Shown here: positions 24,778 through 30,140 of the stretch, piece by piece | How positions within the stretch are numbered: the first letter of the stretch is position 1 | Layout: every line of letters starts with the position of its first letter | Assembly: GCA_050694275.1 (NCBI GenBank) | Contig: JBOGXF010000173.1 | Span: 1-30,140 of the forward strand | Reading direction: 5' to 3' | Source: JBOGXF01 sp050694275 | GTDB lineage: Bacteria > Actinomycetota > CADDZG01 > WHSQ01 | DNA length: 30,140 nt | Notes under the pieces: model-generated | What the model saw: the letters and a program-made list of their open reading frames with translations, nothing else | What the model was told of the DNA's origin: nothing | Databases searched by the model: none | Translations under genes and position numbers: made by a program

Positions 24778-25463
24778 CAGCACGGGGGCAACAGCGCGCG
24801 GCGATCCTCGCCGCCGGCGGCAGCGGGGAACGAGCTCGCGGGATGCTTTCCGATCCGCCGAAGCAATTCCGACCGCTGGGTGGGCGACCCCTGCTCGAAT
24901 GGTCCCTGGATCTCGTGTTGCGTGCGGGCTGCGCGCCTGTCGTGGTGGCCGTTCCCGAGGATCTCATCGACGCCGCACAGGCCGTCGTCCACGGTCGCCC
25001 CGGAGTCCAGGTCACACCCGGCGGGTCAACTCGCAGCCTTTCGGTCGCGGCAGGGCTCAAACGGGTGTCCTCGGACGTGGTCGTGGTCCATGATGCAGTC
25101 CGCCCCTTTGCGACCGTGGATCTGGTCGACCGTACGGTTGCCGCGCTCGACGCCGCCGACGGTGCCGTTCCCGCCCTCCCTCTGGACGAGACCGTCAAGG
25201 AGGTCGACGATCTAATCGTGACGACCACAATCGAGCGCGCCGGGCTCTGGCGGATCCAAACGCCCCAAGCCTTTCGCACCGAAGTGCTCAGGGACGCCCA
25301 CGCGCTCGCCGACCGGCAGGGTTTCGTGGGCACCGACGACGCCCAATTGATCGAGCGGGCCGGGGGCCGGGTCGCCGTGATCGAGGGCAACAGATCCAAT
25401 ATGAAGGTCACCTACCCCGAGGATTTTGCAATCGCGGAGGCGATCGCGAGGTCCTGGTCGTGA
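24774..25463 (+). CDS. ispD: 2-C-methyl-D-erythritol 4-phosphate cytidylyltransferase
   Basis: IspD makes CDP-methylerythritol in the MEP isoprenoid pathway. The N-terminal motif AAILAAGGSGERARG, then KQFRPLGGRPLLEWSL, VVVVHDAVRPF, PLDETVK and RIQTPQAFR identify it. The first in-frame ATG (24843) lies after the nucleotide-binding loop, so it cannot be the true start. No ATG, GTG or TTG occurs in frame between inside carD and the motif. The best candidate is ATA 24774, which overlaps the carD stop as ATAA, exactly where an ATGA junction would be expected. It yields 229 residues, the normal length. Alternatives are ATC 24804 or a recent mutation or sequence error. Product certain, start uncertain. 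Confidence 0.85.
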   Translation: MTARGQQRAAILAAGGSGERARGMLSDPPKQFRPLGGRPLLEWSLDLVLRAGCAPVVVAVPEDLIDAAQAVVHGRPGVQVTPGGSTRSLSVAAGLKRVSSDVVVVHDAVRPFATVDLVDRTVAALDAADGAVPALPLDETVKEVDDLIVTTTIERAGLWRIQTPQAFRTEVLRDAHALADRQGFVGTDDAQLIERAGGRVAVIEGNRSNMKVTYPEDFAIAEAIARSWS

Positions 25464-25933
25464 TTCGGGTCGGCCTGGGGTTCGACGTCCATCCGTTCGA
25501 CGAGACGCGCCCACTCATGCTCGGCGGCATAGAGGTTCCGGGCTCACCGGGGCTCGCCGGGCACTCCGACGGCGATGTCCTGTCCCATGCCGTAGCCGAC
25601 GCGCTGTTGGGGGCGGCAGGGCTCGGCGACCTCGGAGAGAGGTTTCCGTCGACTGCGGAGTGGCAAGACGCGGCGAGCGCCGGCATCCTGGCGGAGGTGG
25701 CTCGCACCCTTCTGGACGGCGGGTGGTCCATCGCCGACGTCGACGCGACCGTCGTCGCACAGGGTCCCCGAATCGCGCCTCATCGCGATCGGATGATCGA
25801 GGCGGTGGCCGCCGCCCTGGCGATCTCCGCCGAGCGGATGTCGGTTAAGGCGACGACGACGGACGGGCTTGGCGTCATCGGCCGGGGCGAAGGGATCGCG
25901 GCGTTCGCCGTCGCCCTCATCGAACGAAATTAG
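25460..25933 (+). CDS. ispF: 2-C-methyl-D-erythritol 2,4-cyclodiphosphate synthase
   Basis: IspF cyclises CDP-methylerythritol 2-phosphate, releasing CMP, in the MEP pathway. GLGFDVHPF supplies the zinc ligands D9 and H11. GHSDGDVLSHAVADALLGA (34-52) holds the third, H43. KATTTDGLGVIGRGEGI (130-146) is the conserved C-terminal segment. Length 157 is typical of the trimeric enzyme. GTG 25460 overlaps the ispD stop by four bases, so ispD and ispF are coupled. Confidence 0.96.
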   Translation: MIRVGLGFDVHPFDETRPLMLGGIEVPGSPGLAGHSDGDVLSHAVADALLGAAGLGDLGERFPSTAEWQDAASAGILAEVARTLLDGGWSIADVDATVVAQGPRIAPHRDRMIEAVAAALAISAERMSVKATTTDGLGVIGRGEGIAAFAVALIERN

Positions 25934-25942
25934 GTAGTCCAC

Positions 25943-25948
25943 TAAGCT
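25943..25948 (+). promoter_or_regulatory. Putative -10 box of cysS
   Basis: TAAGCT, eight bases, then ATG 25957. The spacing is two bases longer than in the other leaderless-type sites but no Shine-Dalgarno sequence precedes the ATG. Confidence 0.4.
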
Positions 25949-25956
25949 TTCGCCTC

Positions 25957-27399
25957 ATGGGCATCCAAATCTTCGACACGTTGAGGCGCAAGGTGGTGCC
26001 GCTCGAGACGCGTGAGCCCGGCAGGGTCGCGATGTATGGGTGCGGACCGACCGTTTACAACTACATCCACATCGGCAACGCGCGGACCTTCGTCTGGTAC
26101 GACATGATCCGCCGGTACCTCGTCTATCGGGGTCTGGACGTGACCTATGTCATGAACTACACAGACGTGGACGACAGGATCATCGAACGCGCCCAGATAG
26201 AGAAGCTTCCGCCCGAGGGCGTCACATCCAAATACACGCGCGCTTTCGAGGAGGACATGGCCGCTCTCGGGGTGCGGTCGGCCGACATCACAAGCCTGGC
26301 CACGGACCACATCGACGACATGGTCAAGGCGATCGAGGGGTTGATCGAGCGCGGCATCGCATACGAGGTCGAGGGCGACGTCTTCTTCGCGGTCGAGAAG
26401 TTCGACGGCTACGGGAAGCTGTCCCGCAGATCGCTCGAGGACATGCGCGCCGGCGAGCGTGTCGAACCGCATGTGGGTAAGCGCCACCCCCTCGACTTCG
26501 CGTTGTGGAAGTCGGCCAAGGAAGACGAGCCCTCGTGGCCCTCGCCGTGGGGGCCGGGGCGCCCGGGGTGGCACATCGAATGCTCGGTGATGTCGACCAA
26601 GTATCTGGGATTGGGGTTCGACATCCACCTCGGCGGGACCGACCTCATCTTTCCCCATCACGAAAACGAGATCGCGCAGGCAGAAGCCCTCGCCGACGAC
26701 GGCGCGTTCGTGCGCTACTGGATGCACGCGGCGATGGTGCACATGGAAGCCGAGAAGATGTCGAAGTCGCTGGGTAACGTCGTTCTCGCACACGACATCG
26801 TGCAGCGCGTCCCGGGCGAAGCGATGCGTTACTGGGCGCTCATGGGTTCGTACCGGACCGAGGCCGCGATGACCGACGAGGCGGTTCAGGACGCGGTCGG
26901 GTCCTACGACCGCTGGAAGACCTTCGTCGAGGCGTCGCGCCACGCACTGGGGGCCGCCATGCCCTCGGTATCCGAGCCGGTCATCCGGCCGCTCGACTCA
27001 CCGACGCCGGATGGTCCCGCGGCCGATCACATCGACCGCTTCGTCGCCGCGATGGACGACGATCTCAACTCCGCCGAGGCGTTTGCCGCGGTGCACGATC
27101 TCGTGCGCGAGGCCAACAAGCGGATGGAAGGCGCGCAGCGAGGAGCCCAGGGCGACCGCGACGCCCTCATCGCATACGTCAATGCTTTCCTCGAGCTCAC
27201 GGGCGTCCTCGGCTTCAGGTTTGAGGCTCCGGCGGAGGCGTCCGAGCTCGTCGCCGGGCTCGTCGAGTACCTACTCGATCTGCGCGAGCACGCGCGCGCC
27301 GAAAAGCAGTTCGAGCGCGCCGACTCCATCCGGGCGAAGCTGTCCGACCTCGGCGTCGTGATCGAGGACACGCCCGCCGGCCCACGCTGGCGGACTTGA
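25957..27399 (+). CDS. cysS: Cysteinyl-tRNA synthetase
   Basis: CysS charges tRNA-Cys and is a class I synthetase. MYGCGPTVYNYIHIGNAR (26-43) contains zinc ligand C29 and the HIGN signature at 38-41. GWHIECS and GGTDLIFPHHENE give the further zinc ligands, and KMSKSLGN starts at residue 267. The C-terminal anticodon-binding helices end in the YLLDLREHARAEKQFERADS segment. Length 480 is normal. It follows ispF after 23 bases and overlaps rlmB by four bases (TTGA). The related MshC, which also contains such motifs, lacks the full C-terminal part seen here, so CysS is preferred. Confidence 0.96.
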   Translation: MGIQIFDTLRRKVVPLETREPGRVAMYGCGPTVYNYIHIGNARTFVWYDMIRRYLVYRGLDVTYVMNYTDVDDRIIERAQIEKLPPEGVTSKYTRAFEEDMAALGVRSADITSLATDHIDDMVKAIEGLIERGIAYEVEGDVFFAVEKFDGYGKLSRRSLEDMRAGERVEPHVGKRHPLDFALWKSAKEDEPSWPSPWGPGRPGWHIECSVMSTKYLGLGFDIHLGGTDLIFPHHENEIAQAEALADDGAFVRYWMHAAMVHMEAEKMSKSLGNVVLAHDIVQRVPGEAMRYWALMGSYRTEAAMTDEAVQDAVGSYDRWKTFVEASRHALGAAMPSVSEPVIRPLDSPTPDGPAADHIDRFVAAMDDDLNSAEAFAAVHDLVREANKRMEGAQRGAQGDRDALIAYVNAFLELTGVLGFRFEAPAEASELVAGLVEYLLDLREHARAEKQFERADSIRAKLSDLGVVIEDTPAGPRWRT

Positions 27400-28124
27400 G
27401 CGACGATTCGTCGATCGTCTCCGGACGGCGTCCGGTCGTCGAGCTGTTGCGCGCGGGCCGGCCGGCCGAGCGCATTCTCGTCGCCCGGGAGTCCGCGTCG
27501 GCGCAGGCGATGCGTGAGATCAGACGCCTCGCCGACGGCTTGGCAGTGCCGGTGCGGATCGTTCCCCGCTCCGAGGTCGAGCAAGCCGCCGCCGGCACCA
27601 ACCACCAGGGCGTGGTCGCGCTCACCGGCCGCTACCGTTACACGCCGCTCGAGAAGCTGTTGAGCGCGCCCAACGCGGCCCTATTGTTCTGCGATGGCAT
27701 CACCGATCCGCACAACCTTGGCTCCCTTCTGCGGTCGGCGGATGGCGCGGGCTTCTCGGGAGTCGTAATCCCGGCGCGTCGCGCGGCAGGAGTCACCGCG
27801 ACCGTCCGGCGGGTGTCTGCCGGGGCGGCCGAGATCGTTCCGGTGGCGAGAGTGATCAATCTCGCGCGCGCCGTCGATCAGGCGCGCGAGGCGGGCGTGT
27901 GGGTGGTGGGTCTCGATGCGACGGCCGAACGCGACCTCTTCCACGCCGAATCCGTGGAGCCTCCTCTCGGGCTCGTTCTGGGAGCCGAGGACAAGGGCAT
28001 CTCCCCCAACGTCCGTAAGCGGTGCGACGACCTCGTCCGGATTCCGTCCAGGGGGCGACTGGGCTCGCTCAACGTCGCCGTGGCGGGGGCGATAGCCATG
28101 TTCGAGGTCGCTCGCCGCTCCTAA
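27396..28124 (+). CDS. rlmB: 23S rRNA 2'-O-methyltransferase, RlmB/TrmH family
   Basis: SPOUT methyltransferases of this group methylate the 2'-hydroxyl of a guanosine in 23S rRNA (Gm2251 in E. coli). A short N-terminal substrate-binding domain (about 8-75, SGRRPVVELLRAG) is followed by motif 1 DGITDPHNLGSLLRSADGAG (about 100-119), motif 2 LVLGAEDKGIS and motif 3 IPSRGRLGSLNVAVAGAIA, which form the trefoil knot. Length 242 is normal. TTG 27396 overlaps the cysS stop by four bases and gives the expected N terminus. The mrnC gene often found between cysS and rlmB in Firmicutes is absent. RNA target could be tRNA in some relatives, so the exact site is inferred. Confidence 0.92.
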   Translation: MSDDSSIVSGRRPVVELLRAGRPAERILVARESASAQAMREIRRLADGLAVPVRIVPRSEVEQAAAGTNHQGVVALTGRYRYTPLEKLLSAPNAALLFCDGITDPHNLGSLLRSADGAGFSGVVIPARRAAGVTATVRRVSAGAAEIVPVARVINLARAVDQAREAGVWVVGLDATAERDLFHAESVEPPLGLVLGAEDKGISPNVRKRCDDLVRIPSRGRLGSLNVAVAGAIAMFEVARRS

Positions 28125-28138
28125 CCGGACATCTCGGG

Positions 28139-28144
28139 TACTCT
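28139..28144 (+). promoter_or_regulatory. Putative -10 box of the Spo0H-like sigma gene
   Basis: TACTCT 27 bases before GTG 28172, leaving a short leader with GAGGG at 28166-28170. No convincing -35. Confidence 0.4.
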
Positions 28145-28171
28145 GGCGTCCCTCGTAGAAATTCTGAGGGC

Positions 28172-28810
28172 GTGAGGACGAAGGAGATCCAGGTCGAGAC
28201 CGACGAAGCTCTCGTCGAGCGCGCCCGGGCGGGTGACGACAAGGCCATCGACGTCTTACTCACCCGGTACCGGCACTACGCGCGCTCCAAAGCCCGCTCG
28301 TACTTCCTGGCCGGCGCGGACAAGGAGGACATCGTCCAGGAAGGCATGATCGGGCTCTTCAAGGCGGTGCGGGATTTCCAGGCCACCAAGAACACGGCGT
28401 TCCGTGCTTTCGCCGAGTTGTGCATCACGAGACAGATCATCACCGCGATAAAGACCGCCACGCGCCAGAAGCACATTCCCTTGAACTCCTACGTGTCACT
28501 CAACAAGCCGACTACCGGCGAACAAGACGACAATCGTTCCCTTGCCGAGTCGCTCGTCAGCAGCGAGGTCGGAGATCCCGCCGACCTCGTCATCTCCGCC
28601 GAAGAGGTCGAGCGCATCCGCTCGTCGATGGGCCGGCTCCTGTCCGACTTCGAGACCGAGGTCCTGCGCTTCTACATGGAAGGCAAGTCTTATCAGGAGA
28701 TCGCCGACACCCTGGGCCGACACGTGAAGTCGATCGACAACGCGCTCCAGCGCATCAAGCGCAAGCTCGAGCCCCACGTCACCGAGAAGGCCACCTCCGG
28801 CGCGGTCTAA
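28172..28810 (+). CDS. sigH: RNA polymerase sigma factor, Spo0H/SigH type
   Basis: The 212-residue sigma-70-family protein is close to Bacillus sigma-H. Region 2 contains DIVQEGMIGLFKAVRDF (53-69), then FAELCITRQIITAIKTATRQ (80-99) and KHIPLNSYVSL (100-110). Region 4 has ETEVLRFYMEGKSYQEIADT (161-180) and the recognition helix HVKSIDNALQRIKRKL (184-199). In Bacillus sigma-H directs transition-state and early sporulation genes and also sits near rlmB. Here the position is the same, but no sporulation gene is visible, so the regulon is unknown. GTG 28172 is preceded by GAGGG; an upstream in-frame start would lie inside rlmB. The name follows Bacillus usage and is not the mycobacterial stress factor also called SigH. 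Confidence 0.92.
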   Translation: MRTKEIQVETDEALVERARAGDDKAIDVLLTRYRHYARSKARSYFLAGADKEDIVQEGMIGLFKAVRDFQATKNTAFRAFAELCITRQIITAIKTATRQKHIPLNSYVSLNKPTTGEQDDNRSLAESLVSSEVGDPADLVISAEEVERIRSSMGRLLSDFETEVLRFYMEGKSYQEIADTLGRHVKSIDNALQRIKRKLEPHVTEKATSGAV

Positions 28811-28820
28811 CCCTTACTGG

Positions 28821-28850
28821 CAGCGCTCGGCGAAGGTAACCTGAGCGCTG
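28821..28850. other. Inverted repeat between the sigma gene and tRNA-Thr
   Basis: CAGCGCTC (28821-28828) and GAGCGCTG (28843-28850) match perfectly. The 14-base loop contains TAACCT (28837-28842), a plausible -10 for the tRNA 14 bases further on. It may be a terminator for the sigma gene without a T-run, or a protein site over the tRNA promoter. Confidence 0.45.
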
Positions 28851-28855
28851 AGAGC

Positions 28856-28928
28856 GCCGGGTTAGCTCAGCTGGCAGAGCAGGCGGTTTGTAACCGCCAG
28901 GCCGTCGGTTCGAATCCGACACCCGGCT
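28856..28928 (+). tRNA. tRNA-Thr (anticodon TGT)
   Basis: A full cloverleaf is visible: acceptor GCCGGGT (28856-28862) pairs with ACCCGGC (28921-28927), discriminator T28928. The D arm is GCTC...GAGC, the anticodon stem GGCGG/CCGCC encloses loop TTTGTAA (anticodon TGT, reading ACA), and the T arm is GTCGG-TTCGAAT-CCGAC. CCA is not encoded. The acceptor and T arm differ from the tRNA-Thr(CGT) halves at the left end, so those did not derive from this gene. Confidence 0.95.
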
Positions 28929-28962
28929 CGTGAGTGGCCGAGACGACGTCAACGGAGACGAC

Positions 28963-30140
28963 GTGGTGCCCGACGCGCTCGCGCCGGCCCTCGACGCGTC
29001 CCACGACGCTCCGTGGGAGACCGCCCTCGCGCAGCTCGACGAGGTCGCCGAGCTCATGGGCCTTGCCCCCGGGGTGCACGAGACGCTGCGGGCCCCCAAG
29101 CGCGCTCTCATCGTCTCGGTCCCGTTCCGCAAGGACGACGGCACGACCCAGGTGTGTGAGGGCTACCGAGTCCACCACAACGTCACCCGCGGTCCGGCCA
29201 AGGGCGGAATCCGCTACCACCCGAGCGTCGGGCTTGACGAGGTCAAGGCGCTGGCGATGTGGATGGCCTGGAAGTGCGCCATCGTCAGCATCCCGTTCGG
29301 GGGGGCCAAGGGCGGCGTCGCGGTCGAGCCGAAGGAGCTGTCGCGCGCCGAGCTCGAGCGGATGACCCGCCGTTACGCGAGCGAGATCCTCCCGCTGATC
29401 GGACCCGAGCGCGACATCCCGGCCCCCGACATGAACACGGACGAGGAAGTCATGTCGTGGATCATGGATACGTACTCGCAGAATCAGGGGTACTCGGTTC
29501 CCGGGGTGGTCACCGGCAAACCGGTATCGATCGGAGGCTCGCGCGGACGCGCCGGGGCGACGTCGCGCGGCGTCATGTACACGATCTTCTCGACCCTCAA
29601 GACACTCGGCATCGGCATCGAGGAGGTCTCGGTCGCCATTCAGGGCTACGGCAAGGTCGGCGGGCACGCCGCCCAGCTGCTCCACGACGCCGGGTGCCGG
29701 GTCGTCGCGGTGTCCGACCACGAGGGAGGGCTCTACCGGGAGAAGGGGCTCGACCCCGAGGCGATCAATCGTCACAAGCACGAGGCCGCCACGGTCGCCG
29801 GGTTCCCGGGCGCCGAGCCGATCACCAACCAGGAGCTGCTCGAGATCGAATGCGACCTCCTCGTCCCCGCGGCCATCGAGGGCGTGATCACGGTCAAGAA
29901 CGCCGACAACATCGGCGCGAAGGTCATCGTCGAGGCCGCCAACGGCCCGGTCACTTTCGAGGCCGACAAGGTCCTCAACGACCGGGGGATCTTCGTCGTC
30001 CCGGACATCCTCGCCAACTCCGGCGGCGTGACCGTCTCCTACTTCGAGTGGGTCCAGGACATCCAGGCCTACTTCTGGTCCGAGGAGGAGGTCAACGAGC
30101 GGTTACGCGGCATCATGGAGCGTGCCTTCGGGGAGGTTCA
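28963..30140 (+). CDS. gdhA: Glutamate dehydrogenase (Glu/Leu/Phe/Val family), 3' end outside window
   Basis: The enzyme interconverts glutamate with 2-oxoglutarate and ammonia using NAD(P). GPAKGGIRYHP and IPFGGAKGGVAVEP form the substrate and catalytic-lysine region. PAPDMNTDEEVMSWIMDTYS, then GGSRGRAGATSRGV and the Rossmann motif VAIQGYGKVGGHAA follow; LANSGGVTVSYFEWVQ lies near the end. About 392 residues are present without a stop, against about 410-430 for the hexameric short form, so little is missing. GTG 28963 is chosen because GGAG lies five to eight bases upstream. GTG 28966 is equally possible. GTG 28930 would begin two bases after the tRNA and is unlikely. Cofactor preference cannot be read reliably, and leucine dehydrogenase is a less likely alternative. 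Confidence 0.92.
   Translation, partial: MVPDALAPALDASHDAPWETALAQLDEVAELMGLAPGVHETLRAPKRALIVSVPFRKDDGTTQVCEGYRVHHNVTRGPAKGGIRYHPSVGLDEVKALAMWMAWKCAIVSIPFGGAKGGVAVEPKELSRAELERMTRRYASEILPLIGPERDIPAPDMNTDEEVMSWIMDTYSQNQGYSVPGVVTGKPVSIGGSRGRAGATSRGVMYTIFSTLKTLGIGIEEVSVAIQGYGKVGGHAAQLLHDAGCRVVAVSDHEGGLYREKGLDPEAINRHKHEAATVAGFPGAEPITNQELLEIECDLLVPAAIEGVITVKNADNIGAKVIVEAANGPVTFEADKVLNDRGIFVVPDILANSGGVTVSYFEWVQDIQAYFWSEEEVNERLRGIMERAFGEV

Noticed and set aside
28930..28962. Earlier GTG start for glutamate dehydrogenase
   Set aside because: It begins two bases after the tRNA 3' end without a ribosome-binding site, while GTG 28963 follows GGAG.
28867..29781. Reverse-strand open frame opposite the tRNA and glutamate dehydrogenase
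   Set aside because: Runs antisense through a tRNA gene and a well-defined enzyme; no domain seen.

Overview
This window looks like chromosomal DNA from a high-G+C actinobacterium, probably a deep-branching lineage. From about 6.9 kb rightwards the gene order matches the housekeeping block known from Mycobacterium and relatives: zincin, tilS, hpt, ftsH, folE, folP, folB, folK, DUF2520, panC, coaX, lysS, clpC, radA, carD, ispD, ispF, cysS, rlmB. Two things argue against a typical mycobacterial or streptomycete genome. A Spo0H-type sigma factor sits directly after rlmB, as in Bacillus. Several genes often found in this block in other genomes (panD, lsr2, disA, mrnC) are absent from their usual slots. 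The lineage is an inference from gene order and protein motifs, not from a database search.

Layout. (1) 1-1500 is accessory DNA. It holds an IS21-type insertion-sequence end fused in frame to a PIN-domain toxin that has lost its start. Two imperfect 121-bp direct repeats follow, exactly 825 bp apart, and each ends in the 3' half of a tRNA-Thr(CGT) gene. A small Phd/VapC toxin-antitoxin pair lies between them. This looks like the worn edge of one or more islands integrated at a tRNA gene. (2) 1580-6852 is lineage-specific: a membrane-anchored HExxH metallopeptidase, a DUF4235 protein, an MgtE/SLC41-like transporter coupled to a duplicated PhoU/TrkA-C protein, a tiny zinc-finger protein and an acidic double-membrane-anchor protein. 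(3) 6933-20002 covers tRNA modification, purine salvage, FtsH, folate synthesis, pantothenate/CoA synthesis and lysyl-tRNA synthetase, with two extras: a TIMP/NTR-like secreted protein and a solute-binding lipoprotein. (4) 20213-30140 covers ClpC, RadA, CarD, the IspD/IspF isoprenoid pair, CysS, RlmB, the sigma factor, a tRNA-Thr(TGT) gene and a glutamate dehydrogenase cut by the window edge.

The core genes form tight translationally coupled runs (folP-folB-folK; DUF2520-panC-coaX-lysS; carD-ispD-ispF; cysS-rlmB) with 1-4 nt overlaps. The first genes of many runs lack a Shine-Dalgarno sequence and instead carry a TANNNT hexamer exactly six bases before the ATG, which suggests leaderless transcripts. 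No CRISPR array, prophage structural gene or biosynthetic cluster is visible. The most unusual items are the tandem tRNA-anchored toxin cassettes at the left end, the apparent ATA start of ispD, the repeated intergenic inverted repeat, the operator-like inverted repeat inside the clpC promoter, and the Spo0H-like sigma factor.
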